Numbered from the stretch's first letter, positions 48,204-57,822 are shown. The stretch is 64,000 bases of DNA from Brasilonema sennae CENA114 (GCF_006968745.1 NZ_CP030118.1:3422674-3486673), one strand, 5' to 3'. Numbers and translations: made by a program. The notes: generated from the letters alone by a model not told the origin.

Positions 48204-48848
48204 TTATGACTTTTTACCAACTACTTTTGCTGGGACAATATCTACTAAGTTACCTGGCTTACCAGGAACACTTCCCTTGATAAGTATTAAGTTACGTTCT
48301 GGATCTACTCGTACCACAGTCAGTTGGCGGATTGTGACGCGGGTACCACCCAAACGTCCTGCCATCCGCTTACCTGGATAAACACGACCGGGAGTTGTAC
48401 CAGCACCAATTGAACCTGGTGCTCTATGGTTCTTAGATCCGTGCGACATCGGTCCTCGACCGAAGTTGTTACGTTTCTGGTTACCTGCAAAACCGCGACC
48501 AATACTTGTACCGATCACATCTACGGTTTGACCTGCACTAAAAATATCCGCTTTAATTTGTTGACCTAGAGTATATTCACTCTCGCTATTATCTATGCGA
48601 TACTCCTGCAAATGACGCAATGCTGGGGCTGATGATTTGGCAAGATGCCCCAACAATGGTTTATTCAGCGCCTTTGGCTTAACCTCGCCATAACCTACTT
48701 GGATGGCGGAGTAACCGTCGGTCTGTTTTGTTTTAACCTGGGTAATGGTGCATGGTCCCGCCTGAATGACGGTCACAGGAATCGCAACTCCTGCCTCGTC
48801 AAATACTTGGGTCATACCCAGTTTGGTGCCGATAATACCTACAGACAC
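48204..48848 (-). CDS. rplC: 50S ribosomal protein L3
   Basis: 214 residues: [60 protein letters not shown]. Binds near the 23S 3' end and is essential for early 50S assembly. GTG start with AAGGAG 9 bases upstream. First gene of the cluster: rpsJ is not upstream, consistent with cyanobacteria where it lies in the str region. Confidence 0.96.
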   Translation of the reverse strand: MSVGIIGTKLGMTQVFDEAGVAIPVTVIQAGPCTITQVKTKQTDGYSAIQVGYGEVKPKALNKPLLGHLAKSSAPALRHLQEYRIDNSESEYTLGQQIKADIFSAGQTVDVIGTSIGRGFAGNQKRNNFGRGPMSHGSKNHRAPGSIGAGTTPGRVYPGKRMAGRLGGTRVTIRQLTVVRVDPERNLILIKGSVPGKPGNLVDIVPAKVVGKKS

Positions 48849-49701
48849 AGTTACTGGACTCCTTACTTATTTTCTTTTTGTTGCCATCAGATCTTTTAGG
48901 ACAAAGCTTGTGAACGCCCTTCAGGACGATTTCCCCTTTTTTGGACAGACCTATTGATGTCGAACTGCTTAGGTAATCACAGTTGCAACTTCTTTGAGTC
49001 TTCACCAAGAGTCCATAGTATTTGATGAATTTATTTACCTTGTATTCGTCACCAGAACAGTCAAAAGCCTTTCCTTTTGATCAGGAAAAACTCTTGAACC
49101 TTGTGCAAGGCTTTTGTTGCTTTACACTTTGTGCTGCAATGCTTTTATCAAAAGCGATTGATCTAGCACATTCTGCGTTGTAGTAGGACTTAGGCAGCAA
49201 CCTGCCCAGTATCCGTTGGCTGAGATTTATACAATCCTACAAACCAACATGACTGCTCAACTCCTACTTCAGTAACCACCTCAAACAGTCATTTTAACTA
49301 CTATTTAAGATTTTACCTCATTATTTTGAGGTTCAGGAGTGAATGCAGTTTCTTCTTAAGGTTGGCATTTATTTCTTACCAACCACTCCTAATTTGTTTT
49401 TGCAGTTTTTCTAGTCTACCAGTCTTTTATCAATTTTTACTAGTTTCTTCCATGTGGAACTTAGCAATCAACTTTTCATGCTAACACTAGTTACAATTAG
49501 CAGTCAGACTGTAACTTAATTTTAATAGATGGTAACGATCCAATAATATAACTCATCTGCTAATATTTGTCTAGGAAATTTTCAAGTCTTTTTGGCGACA
49601 GTTTCTAGAATTATTTTGCGAGACTTATTAAACGTAGCAGATTCTCGAACTGAACAGTCAATAATAGAGATATCGAAGTGGGATAGAACAAAAATCAATT
49701 T
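48849..49701. promoter_or_regulatory. Divergent leader region, rplC and ndhN
   Basis: 853 bp with no coding frame supported. On the minus strand it must contain the promoter and a long untranslated leader of the ribosomal protein cluster, which could carry autoregulatory structure. Short inverted segments such as AAAAGCCTTTCC / GGAAAGGCTTTT-like pairs and AAAGCCTTGC occur around 49065-49120. No riboswitch class is recognised. Confidence 0.45.
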
Positions 49702-50178
49702 ATGGCACTAATTACCACTGGCAACGCTTTAATTCGGGATCTGGAGAAATTTGGCGCACTTGGTGTTTACGTACCTCTAGAAGGAGGTTTTGAAGGTCGG
49801 TACAGACGCCGACTGCGTGCAGCAGGATATGCCACTTTGGATCTGAGTGCAAAGGGATTAGGCGATGTAGCTGCCTATCTCACAACAGTTCATGGTGTTA
49901 GACCTCCTCATCTTGGGAAAAAAAGTACTAGCACTGGTGCGGCAGTAGGTTATGTTTACTATGTACCGCCGATTGTTAGCTCTCAACTCGAACAGCTCCC
50001 ACCCAAATCAAAGGGGTTGGTGTTGTGGATTATTGAAGGGCAAATTCTTTCCAATCAGGAAATTGAGTTCTTAACGACCTTACCCAGCTTGGAACCACGA
50101 GTGAAAGTGGTGATTGAAAGGGGTGGCGATCGCGCCTTCCGTTGGACGCCTTTACAAAAGACCCTTCTAGCTAGTTAG
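49702..50178 (+). CDS. ndhN: NAD(P)H-quinone oxidoreductase (NDH-1) subunit N
   Basis: 158 residues, the oxygenic-photosynthesis-specific subunit of the NDH-1 peripheral arm, which takes electrons from ferredoxin for cyclic flow and respiration at the thylakoid. Family blocks: LEKFGALGVYVPLEGGFEGR, YRRRLRAAGYATLDLSAKGL, GYVYYVPPIVSSQLEQLP, LWIIEGQILSNQEIEFL. Soluble, no transmembrane helix. Single gene divergent from the ribosomal cluster. Confidence 0.95.
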   Translation: MALITTGNALIRDLEKFGALGVYVPLEGGFEGRYRRRLRAAGYATLDLSAKGLGDVAAYLTTVHGVRPPHLGKKSTSTGAAVGYVYYVPPIVSSQLEQLPPKSKGLVLWIIEGQILSNQEIEFLTTLPSLEPRVKVVIERGGDRAFRWTPLQKTLLAS

Positions 50179-50228
50179 GACGAAGCAACAGAGGACAGGG
50201 AAAAACTATCTCTGTCCCCTGCCAACTA

Positions 50229-51056
50229 CTAATCCTGTTGATGAGAAAAAACGTAAGCACCCCATAGAGAAAGGGCGATCGCCATCACAAGTAAAATTGG
50301 CAAGCAATACCAAGGAAACTGAGACAATGGCAAACAAGCTGCAGCACGTAGTCCGATGCTGGCGTAAGTCAGGGGTAACAAGTAAACTACGAATTTTAAG
50401 GCTGTGGGTAATGTAGCTGGATCAAAAAACGTTGCTCCTAAGAACGACATCGGGATAATAATAAAGTTGTTATAGAGTCCCACGGATTCAAGAGATTTCA
50501 CATTTAACCCTACAATCACTCCCAAACCAGCAAAAACTGCACAACTTAATACCAATATCAGCAGAAACAATGGATTGAGGAAATTCCAGTTTCTTGTAAA
50601 AACCAGCGCTACTAAAATAACACCCAGTGAAGTCATCAACCCTCGCATCACTCCCGCCAGCATTTTTCCTATATGCAGCGCGAGGGGATGCACAGGGACG
50701 AGTAACAATTCCTCGAAATTTTTGGTAAAAAGTCTATCTCCGCAGATGGAAAAAGTCGTCCCGACAAAGCTGACTGTCATAGATGACAGTGCTACCATTC
50801 CTGGCAAAATAAATTCTAAATAGTTATTATAGTCACCACTGAGTCCTGAGCCAGGTTTGATGGAGCTACCCAAACCAAAGCCAAAAGCTAAAATGTATAT
50901 CAGTGGAGATATTAATCCTGAAGAAATAATTTGTACAAGCTTTGTACGCAATTCTAGCCAATCTCCCCAGAAGATAGTGAAACTATCCGCTATGAGAGTT
51001 TGAAATTCTGAAAATTTGAAATTCTTGCCAAATGGCAGTGAACGTGACCTTACCAC
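50229..51056 (-). CDS. ABC-2 type transporter permease
   Basis: 275 residues, about six membrane helices. The ABC-2 signature region lies around GFGLGSSIKPGSGLSGDYNN, FILPGMVALSSMTVSFVGTT, then FEELLLVPVHPLALHIGKML. This class exports polysaccharide, lipid or drug substrates or serves in heterocyst envelope-type exporters. No ATPase is encoded next to it, so the partner must be elsewhere. GTG start. The C-terminus ends VFSHQQD. Confidence 0.82.
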   Translation of the reverse strand: MVRSRSLPFGKNFKFSEFQTLIADSFTIFWGDWLELRTKLVQIISSGLISPLIYILAFGFGLGSSIKPGSGLSGDYNNYLEFILPGMVALSSMTVSFVGTTFSICGDRLFTKNFEELLLVPVHPLALHIGKMLAGVMRGLMTSLGVILVALVFTRNWNFLNPLFLLILVLSCAVFAGLGVIVGLNVKSLESVGLYNNFIIIPMSFLGATFFDPATLPTALKFVVYLLPLTYASIGLRAAACLPLSQFPWYCLPILLVMAIALSLWGAYVFSHQQD

Positions 51057-51344
51057 TTTCTTTATACTTAATGTATTAATTTTTTCTTAATTTTTAAGTT
51101 AACATTTCTTGACACCTTTATAACCTTTGGTAGTAAAAAGTTTTCGTGTGCACAAAAGAAAATTAAAAACAAAAAATCCCTCAAATGAAACCTGAATGTT
51201 TAGCGAGTTTGCTGAATTAGCCTGGTGGTAGGAACATCAAAGAAAAAGTTTCAGACAATGAGACTCAAGAATCGGCATACTGAAATAAGGGGAGCTATTG
51301 AATGCACTCCCTACTGTCCAAAGCGTAAAGTTGATTAAGCGACA

Positions 51345-51884
51345 ATGAGACGAAAATCTACTGGTAGAACAGCTACCACTCCTAAACCTTCTATCTTCCA
51401 GTCTCCGATGTTTAATTTCACCACGATGGCAATCTTGGGAGGGGTGTTTGTATTGGGTATTGGGATTGGTATTGCTTTTAGCTCCACGGCTACGTTTAGT
51501 CCAGATAACGTAGCTAGCCGAGAATTTATTGATACCAAAGCACCGAATGCTGATATTTGCGTGCAGTATGGAGCCAGCGCTATGGTGATGGATACCAGAC
51601 TGTTTGTGACTCTCAACCCTTTTAAAGTCTACGTTGGTCAGCCCAGTATGCGTCCTGGATGTGTTCTGCGTTCGAGTAACATGACAATTTTAGAACAAAA
51701 GAAGCTGATAACATCAGAGCAGCTCAGAGAATGCAAAAATCGTTTGAACAACTTTGCCTATGCGGGTGACTTGAACGGTGATAAACCTGACATTAGCTGC
51801 ACTTACGAGAACGATGATGCGAAAAACTTCTTCATTAACCAACCAGGAGCAACAGCTCCAGGAATCGAAACTCAAAGATTCTAG
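51345..51884 (+). CDS. DUF3172 family protein
   Basis: 179 residues with one N-terminal membrane anchor (MAILGGVFVLGIGIGIAFSS, about 28-47) and a soluble domain: FIDTKAPNADICVQYGASAM, RLFVTLNPFKVYVGQPSMRP, GCVLRSSNMTILEQKKLI. Matches the cyanobacterial DUF3172 family of unknown function, which has conserved Cys residues that might form a disulfide outside the membrane. Converges with the AMIN protein gene. Confidence 0.85.
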   Translation: MRRKSTGRTATTPKPSIFQSPMFNFTTMAILGGVFVLGIGIGIAFSSTATFSPDNVASREFIDTKAPNADICVQYGASAMVMDTRLFVTLNPFKVYVGQPSMRPGCVLRSSNMTILEQKKLITSEQLRECKNRLNNFAYAGDLNGDKPDISCTYENDDAKNFFINQPGATAPGIETQRF

Positions 51885-51966
51885 AAAACAACGAAGACAA
51901 GAAAAGGAAGAAAAAAGAATTACTTTGTTCTTTCTTTTCTCGTTCTTCTTTACTTTTGTGTGCTTT

Positions 51967-53004
51967 TTATCTTGAAGAGTTGGGAAAGGGTTCACCAAAC
52001 TCAATCACTTTAGAATTAGGATAACTGCGTGAACCAGTGGGGAGATTTGGGACTGGAAAATTCGACGTACCCAAAGAAGGAGCGTTATTGTTCGGATAAC
52101 TACTGCCTTGACGTGGAAAAGAGGGCGGGCTAAAAGCAGAACCAGGGAGTTGAGAGGAATTGTTCGGCGCGAGAGGCGGTACTTGGACAGATGGCGCTTG
52201 TGGAAAGTTATTTGTTGTAGGTTGGGTTGTTAATGGTGGCGGTACCCTAAAATCGGGTACTTGTTGTTGATTATAGGTAGTTGATGGTGGGTTGCCAGGA
52301 ACTTGTGGAAGATCATTATATGTCGCAGGTGGTAAGTTGCTTGGAGGTTGCGGAGAATTGTAAACACCCAGTGGTGAGTTACTAAACGGCTGTGGGGAAT
52401 TATTGTATCCGCTAGGTGCTAAGTTGCTTGGTGGTTGTGGGGGAGTATAGATACCCGGTGTTTTGCTTGGTAGCGGTGGGGAAATAGTTGTAGATGAAAA
52501 ATTCCCAGGTAAAGAGGTACCGTTACTGGTGAGCGAAGGACGTAAAACCCAACGGGTGGGGTTTTCTCTAGAAACGGGTTGCAGTTGCATTTGATTTGGA
52601 TTCATGAAAATTCCTGGAGCTAAATCCATAACAATACGAGTCACATCTGCGTTGAGTTGAGAAACGCGAATGCTTCGGATGGCTCCATAGAAATTTTGTT
52701 TGGTAGGAATTCTACCTAATTTAGTACCAGGCAAATCTATAACAATGCGTGACGGTTGGGCAAGGTAAAAGTATCGAGGTTGTGCAGCTGCTGAGAGGGA
52801 AATTTCTAGTTGTGATCCTTCTGGGTAAAAACGCCAATCCTCAAGCCTCGCTAATGGGGCTACGCTATTACTATTGCCCACATCAAAGCTATAGACACTA
52901 GGGGGTTTACTGTAAAGCACCCCTGTACACAAAGCAAACAAACTAACGCGAAACAGATACTTGCAAAATAAGAAAAACTGTTTATTCTTTAATTGCTTGT
53001 TCAT
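51967..53004 (-). CDS. AMIN-domain protein with proline-rich tail
   Basis: About 345 residues. Signal sequence (KNKQFFLFCKYLFRVSLFAL), then one AMIN domain at about 48-150 (LEDWRFYPEGSQLEISLSAA, RIVIDLPGTKLGR, IRSIRVSQLNADVTRIVMDL), which localises periplasmic proteins to peptidoglycan or septa. The remaining 190 residues are a Pro/Asn/Ser-rich region of PPQPPSNLAP, GVYNSPQPPSNLPP-type imperfect repeats. It has no amidase or secretin domain. Start uncertain: ATGs at 53004, 53013 and 53034 are in frame; the innermost gives a normal signal peptide. Confidence 0.8.
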   Translation of the reverse strand: MNKQLKNKQFFLFCKYLFRVSLFALCTGVLYSKPPSVYSFDVGNSNSVAPLARLEDWRFYPEGSQLEISLSAAAQPRYFYLAQPSRIVIDLPGTKLGRIPTKQNFYGAIRSIRVSQLNADVTRIVMDLAPGIFMNPNQMQLQPVSRENPTRWVLRPSLTSNGTSLPGNFSSTTISPPLPSKTPGIYTPPQPPSNLAPSGYNNSPQPFSNSPLGVYNSPQPPSNLPPATYNDLPQVPGNPPSTTYNQQQVPDFRVPPPLTTQPTTNNFPQAPSVQVPPLAPNNSSQLPGSAFSPPSFPRQGSSYPNNNAPSLGTSNFPVPNLPTGSRSYPNSKVIEFGEPFPNSSR

Positions 53005-53115
53005 ACTCCTCATGACTCCACAAAGTCTATCCATAATTGTCATAGACAATTGTTTTTTTTACTACCTGCTTTTTGTAAAGGTGTCAAATTGTAGTATGAG
53101 CAGCAAATGTGGGGT

Positions 53116-53248
53116 TATAGCTGTTGCCAGCTAAATGAGGACATGAACTAATGAGAAAATACGGACATCATGAGATTTTCAACCCTGTTAAGCGTTAAGC
53201 GTTCACTGTTCCCTGCTATATGTCCTAATAGAGTTGGCGACTGCTATA
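53116..53248. mobile_element. MITE with IS630-type ends (copy 2)
   Basis: 133 bp, inverted relative to the copy at 10872-10997. It starts TATAGCTGTTGCCAGCTAAA and ends GAGTTGGCGACTGCTATA. Shared interior strings include AATACGGACATCATGAGATT and CCCTGTTAAGCGTTAAGCG. Its right end supplies the stop codon (TAG) of the truncated transposase next to it. Confidence 0.8.
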
Positions 53249-53932
53249 CAACCTGTCCTGCTTGGAGTACAGGAAGCAAACAAGTTTCCAGCCAAGTTTC
53301 AAATATTGTTCGATTACATGCACCCTCAACAGTAAAGGGAGCTATGAGCTTTTGGTTACATAGCGCGGCAATCATGTTAACCCGCCCAGAGCGTCGGCCT
53401 GACTTAAGTGCATGGAAGCGCTCCCCTTTTTCATTCCAACCATAATCATACTCGTCTCGACTATCCATACCAGACTCATCTAAGTACACGAGCTGATCTG
53501 GGGGTAATGTAGACAACTGATCTATGAACGCCTGTCGTTTGGCTTCATCCCGCTCACGGTAGCCATAGGTCTTTTTTTTCGAGTAAAGCCAATTTTCTTC
53601 AAAGCCCGTGAGATTGTGCGTTAAGCGCAGCTCTGCCGTAGGCAATCGCTGATGTCACTGTCCCACAGTTGCGCCATCTCCACCTGGGTTTTATCTCCAT
53701 GAGTCTTGGCAAACGCCCGAAACTGCTCCCAGTCTGTGATTTTGTGGTTATTACCGGGGGGGCGGTTGGGCAATGCTTGAACATCTCCTGTTTCAGCTTT
53801 GCGCTGCAACCACAGGTTGATAGTGTTGCGGCTGATATTGAACAGTTCACTCGCTTCGCGTTTCTTGAGTCCATCTAACTCGATGCCTTGGATCACTTTC
53901 TGACGGAAGTCGTAACTATAGGGTTTAGCCAT
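53244..53932 (-). pseudogene. IS630-family transposase, interrupted and truncated
   Basis: Start MAKPYSYDFRQKVIQGIELD with a helix-turn-helix (GLKKREASELFNISRNTINL). After DSDIS the frame is broken by a small repeat (53620-53649) that adds a TAA. Beyond it, in another frame, RTISRALKKIGFTRKKKTYG resumes the normal protein, through the first catalytic Asp region YLDESGMDSRDEYDYGW to LETCLLPVLQAGQVV. It then stops at the MITE junction. The second Asp and Glu parts are missing. Confidence 0.85.
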
Positions 53933-54003
53933 GGCTGAGCAGACGATAGCAGGTCACGATAACACCTTTAGTTTATGTCCTAACTGCCTTGGCGGTTGCT
54001 ATA
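53249..54003 (-). mobile_element. Truncated, inactivated IS630-family element
   Basis: The right terminal repeat at about 53967-54003 reads, on the minus strand, TATAGCAACCGCCAAGGCAG and then TTAGGACATAAACTAA. It shares TATAGC-N4-GCCA ... GGACAT-x-AACTAA with the outer MITE end at 53116. The transposase C-terminus and original left end are gone, with the MITE in their place. It is inserted in the start of another transposase gene (54004-54071). Confidence 0.75.
53620..53649. repeat. Small dispersed repeat interrupting a transposase
   Basis: GTTAAGCGCAGCTCTGCCGT followed by AGGCAATCGC. It is the reverse complement of the 35-bp repeat at 19963-19997 over about 30 bases. Removing about 28 bases restores the transposase reading frame. 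Confidence 0.8.
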
Positions 54004-54071
54004 GCATCATGGGCTTTGCCTAAAAGCTTGTAAGCGGCTTGACGAAATTCTTGAAGTTTGACAAGTTTCAT
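54004..54071 (-). pseudogene. N-terminal fragment of a transposase gene
   Basis: MKLVKLQEFRQAAYKLLGKA then HDA, cut at the IS630 end. Similar beginnings (FRQ.AY..L..A.DA) occur in IS4/IS701-type transposases of cyanobacteria. Only 23 codons remain, and I do not see the rest beyond the IS/MITE block. Confidence 0.4.
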
Positions 54072-54301
54072 ATTGGCAGGTGAGAGTTGGTGGTTCTTCT
54101 CTCATCTTCTGCCCAAGGGGGTCTGTGTTAATCACAGACTGCCTTTCCCAAAATTTTATACCAACAACACATGCTTTCCTTTGTTTACCGATCGCCTGCC
54201 TTTAGTCTAAACTCCAGTATGAAGATACATAGAAATAACCTCACCGCCTACCACTTTTTTGTGCCTCATTTATATTTTGGACGGATTTATAGAAATGCTA
54301 T

Positions 54302-54354
54302 TACTCCCTTAGATGCAAGATCTGAGGATCGATAATCTTGCACCTAAGGGAGTA
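54302..54354. repeat. Long palindromic repeat
   Basis: Arms TACTCCCTTAGATGCAAGAT (54302-54321) and ATCTTGCACCTAAGGGAGTA (54335-54354) pair over 20 bases with two mismatches, loop 13. The TGCAAGATCT core recurs at 150-159 and 57712-57722. The flanking DNA (54360-54490) has further hairpins, GGGAGCATCTTGCTCCC and GGCATCTTGCCC. No gene lies in 54072-54491. Confidence 0.75.
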
Positions 54355-54491
54355 GGGGGTGTTCAATGGAAAGCATCCCAATTTTGCAAAAAACGCTATT
54401 GGGAGCATCTTGCTCCCTAATTTATAACTGAAGCAGGCATCTTGCCCACACTACAAAATAAGATAATTTTACACCTTTGGGATGCTCCCGT

Positions 54492-55010
54492 TCAATGATT
54501 CTTTGGCTCCTCAGATTTTTCTTTCGTTTTTTGTGGGATTGCTGTTAATCCAATGGTTTTGGAATTATCACTGACATTGATTTTGCCTATTAAATCTCCT
54601 TTCTTTACCAACTGAATTTGTAGTTTGACTGGGATAAGGTTTGTTTGTTTTGGAACATTTGGAGTATTACATAGAATGTGCTTTTGAATTGTTCCAGATA
54701 AATTCAATTGTTGATTTTTAATTTTACCCATAAGTGAAGATTTTTTAGACACTTTTGAAGTTTTTATGGAGTTGTCTGGCACTAATAAACCATTTAAGTA
54801 AATTCCTGATTGCTGAAGATTTAAGAGCAAAAAACCCGATTTATCACAGATGGGTAATTTTTCACTCAACATGAGGCGATAGTTGCTGTCAATCTCAAGC
54901 GGTGCTTTTAGACTACTTTCTCCATAAGCAGTTACTACTTTAAACAAAAGCAGTACTGAACTTATTGCCACAGCGTAGAAAGTCAAAGATTTAAGATTGA
55001 AATGACTCAT
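54492..55010 (-). CDS. Secreted or anchored hypothetical protein
   Basis: 172 residues. N-terminal hydrophobic segment YAVAISSVLLLFKVVTAYG (about 12-30) as signal or anchor, then a soluble domain rich in Lys and Ser: LMLSEKLPICDKSGFLLLNL, GIYLNGLLVPDNSIKTSK. Two Cys (CDKS, LCNTP) might form a disulfide. 109 bp downstream of the CPA2 antiporter gene on the same strand. A link to the antiporter is possible, but no family is recognised. Confidence 0.65.
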   Translation of the reverse strand: MSHFNLKSLTFYAVAISSVLLLFKVVTAYGESSLKAPLEIDSNYRLMLSEKLPICDKSGFLLLNLQQSGIYLNGLLVPDNSIKTSKVSKKSSLMGKIKNQQLNLSGTIQKHILCNTPNVPKQTNLIPVKLQIQLVKKGDLIGKINVSDNSKTIGLTAIPQKTKEKSEEPKNH

Positions 55011-55119
55011 GGTTCTGAAGATAAAGGGTGATAGAAAACAAAGGAGAATAATGAATCCTGAATGATGTCAGAAGAAACGTTATATTTTTTCTATTAATCA
55101 TTCAGAATTCACTATTGAG

Positions 55120-57300
55120 CTAATTGATGATCTCTAATTTATCGTTAGCAAGAATGGAAGTAATATGAGAACTAATTTGACTGTGGCGACGAGTAATCAG
55201 TAGTGAGGAGCGACACTCAATAGCTAGTTGATCTGTGTATCTTCCCAGGGTTTGACGTTCGATACCCCAAGCGCGACTCGTACCAGCAATAGTCAGATCA
55301 ACTGCTTCAGAGGCTGCGACTACAGCTTGAATAGGCTCTATAGCTTCCACTATTTTGATGTCAATGCGATCGCGTACACTTTGAGGCAATTGCTCCATCA
55401 CGTTGTGAAGCTCGTAACTCAGTTCATTTCTGACTTGATTCTCTGCTACAACCTGTAAAACCTGTAATCGGCAGGTATCACGATTTATTAGCAGTCTCAA
55501 AGCCAGTATCATTGCTAAATCGTCATGAATGTTTGCAGAATAAGGAACCAACAACCTTTCTAAACGCTCTTGTCCTCGATCTATAAACACCGCTACATCT
55601 ACTGGTGCATTGGTGAGAATTTGACCAACTCGTCCACCTAAGCGATTCTTACTAAAAGCTGGACGATGCCATCCTACTAAAATTAAGTTAGCTTGCTCAA
55701 GTAAGGCAATCCGTGCTGTTTCTCGTGCAACATTGCTCGATGTGCAAACAATAGGATGCATATAGGAGCGTGCTTCTGATGGTTCTAGACGTGAAATCAA
55801 TTCTTCTAGCTGTTGGCGACGCTGTGTAATAACTCGATCTGCTTCTTGTGGAGTACTTTCAAAGCCATAGTCTTCTTGCAGTTCAATCAAACTGAGTGGG
55901 TAAACAACGGCAGGTTGTCGATAGTTGATTGCGATCGCAACAGCCAACTCCATCAAACCTTTTTGGCTGTTGGGATTTGCGACTGGAACCAAAATTCCGT
56001 AAGGACGATTGTAAAAATCTTCACCACCAGAGGTGCTTGTTTCTTTTTCTTCTGGTTCTTGCTCAACCACATCCAACTTGATCAGCTTTTTCGGATAAGT
56101 CAGCTCTAACAGTGGCGAAGTCATAAATGTTGTGACTAGTGCCATTATCACCAACATGGTAAATAGTAGCGGCGAAATGACTCCAAGACTCAGACCAATA
56201 TTTAGCACTATCAGCTCAGTTAAGCCGCGAGTATTCATCAACCAACCTAGTGCTGAGGCTTCTCGCTTATCTATACCACTGACACGCGCTGCTACATAAG
56301 TTCCGACGTATTTACCTATGATTGCCACTGCGAGCACAGCTAAGCATAGTGCCCATAATTCTGGTTTATTCAGCAAACCAATTTCCGTCCGCAAACCACT
56401 ATAAGCAAAGAACACTGGTAGCAGAAATATCAGCACAAAATCTTCGGTTTTTATTGCTAATTCCCGCACTAAACCTGCATTCTTTGGCATGGCTGCTCCT
56501 AGTAAAAATGCCCCAAATATGAGGTGAATACCAATCAGTTCAGTTATTAGGGCAGAAGCAACCACTCCCATGTAAATCAAAGCTAGAACTAATTGGCTGA
56601 GGCGTCCAGTCCGACGGTAGTAGTTGGCAAGGCGTTTCAAGAAAATTCGCCCTACTGTCATCATGAAGCCGATGTAGATCAGGGAGTATAAAATCGTGGG
56701 AATAGCTTTGACAAAACTACCAGTATGTGCAACAGCAATAGCCACTGCTAACAAACACCAAGCAGTGACGTCATCTACTGCAGCACAAGTCAGCGCCAAA
56801 GTTCCCAAACGTGTTTTTTGCAAATTGTTCTCAGTAATAATCCGTGCTAATACTGGAAAAGCAGTAATCGACATTGCTGCTCCCAGAAACAGTGCGAAGG
56901 CGGTAAACGACACACTAGCATTGGATACTAGAGGATACAGCAGAACTGCTAGCAGCGTTCCTAATGAAAACGGTACTAAAATACTGACGTGAGAAGTTAA
57001 GATTGCTACCTCTAAATTGCCGCTGAGGTATTTCGGGTTTAACTCTAACCCAATCAAAAACATGAAGAAAATTAACCCTACCTGAGACAACACATTCAGG
57101 AAGGGAATTGTTTCGGGTGGAAATAAGGTAGATGCTAATCCTGGAGCAACCAAACCAAAAAGAGATGGTCCGAGCATTATCCCAGCAACAATCTCTCCAA
57201 TGACTAATGGTTGGTTAATCCACCGGAAGGCGAGTCCTACTAGGCGTGACAGTCCGATAACAATTAGCACTTCAACGAGAACGAGAATAACTGTCTGCAT
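55120..57300 (-). CDS. CPA2-family Na+(K+)/H+ antiporter with Usp-like tail
   Basis: 726 residues. The first about 400 form the Na_H_Exchanger domain with 12-13 helices: INQPLVIGEIVAGIMLGPSL, FLNVLSQVGLIFFMFLIGLE, CAAVDDVTAWCLLAVAIAV (the ion-site Asp pair region), HLIFGAFLLGAAMPKNAGL. A cytosolic C-terminal half has two Usp-like segments (GILVPVANPNSQKGLMELAV, ANLILVGWHRPAFSKNRLGG; then ERLLVPYSANIHDDLAMILA, AVDLTIAGTSRAWGIERQTL). Exchanges monovalent cations for protons. GAGG before the ATG. First gene of a likely two-gene unit. Confidence 0.92.
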   Translation of the reverse strand: MQTVILVLVEVLIVIGLSRLVGLAFRWINQPLVIGEIVAGIMLGPSLFGLVAPGLASTLFPPETIPFLNVLSQVGLIFFMFLIGLELNPKYLSGNLEVAILTSHVSILVPFSLGTLLAVLLYPLVSNASVSFTAFALFLGAAMSITAFPVLARIITENNLQKTRLGTLALTCAAVDDVTAWCLLAVAIAVAHTGSFVKAIPTILYSLIYIGFMMTVGRIFLKRLANYYRRTGRLSQLVLALIYMGVVASALITELIGIHLIFGAFLLGAAMPKNAGLVRELAIKTEDFVLIFLLPVFFAYSGLRTEIGLLNKPELWALCLAVLAVAIIGKYVGTYVAARVSGIDKREASALGWLMNTRGLTELIVLNIGLSLGVISPLLFTMLVIMALVTTFMTSPLLELTYPKKLIKLDVVEQEPEEKETSTSGGEDFYNRPYGILVPVANPNSQKGLMELAVAIAINYRQPAVVYPLSLIELQEDYGFESTPQEADRVITQRRQQLEELISRLEPSEARSYMHPIVCTSSNVARETARIALLEQANLILVGWHRPAFSKNRLGGRVGQILTNAPVDVAVFIDRGQERLERLLVPYSANIHDDLAMILALRLLINRDTCRLQVLQVVAENQVRNELSYELHNVMEQLPQSVRDRIDIKIVEAIEPIQAVVAASEAVDLTIAGTSRAWGIERQTLGRYTDQLAIECRSSLLITRRHSQISSHITSILANDKLEIIN

Positions 57301-57599
57301 GTTTTCCTCACAATCGACTATCCAGTGGTCTAAAGATGATTCTTTATAACCCTTTAATATGTCAAGTCAACGTTATCTAGTTTACTTATAGTAATTCGTG
57401 GTGTTAATTGTTGTTAACAAGCGCCGTTATAGCTTGCAAAGCCCGTTATGGATCAGTATGCATTACCTATTTCTATCAAATGTCTAATGAACCAAGTAAC
57501 AAAGTGGCATACGCTTTGCGTAAGTATCAGATATGAGCATGAAGGTTGACTAAGGACAGGGCTAGAAAAGCTTAAATAAGCCAAAAAGAAAGAAAAACT
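57301..57599. promoter_or_regulatory. Divergent spacer, no gene
   Basis: AT-rich region between the antiporter and the pspA-like fragment. No supported features beyond expected promoters. Confidence 0.4.
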
Positions 57600-57749
57600 A
57601 TGGGATTAAGCGAACGCGTTAACCGAGTCATAAAAGCAAACTTGAATGATATTGCAGGCAATTTCAACCGGATAGAAGGAGAAATGTTTATTGCTGGAGG
57701 AGGTGTACTCAGATCTTGCACCTTTCCGTATAACCCTGGGTTTAGTTAA
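57600..57749 (+). pseudogene. PspA/IM30 N-terminal fragment
   Basis: MGLSERVNRVIKANLNDIAG is the amphipathic first helix of PspA/IM30 (Vipp1) proteins, which binds stressed membranes. The frame loses homology after about 20 codons, runs into GEMFIAGGGVLRSC and stops where a TGCAAGATCT-type repeat begins (57712). The rest of a PspA-like protein resumes in the next gene, so the original gene seems to have been split or recombined. Confidence 0.55.
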
Positions 57750-57822
57750 AAGCAGTGCAATAAAGCTACAGTCTTTTTCTTGGCTTTTATAGGTTAAATA
57801 AGGATTTTAGGGTTGTTACTGT

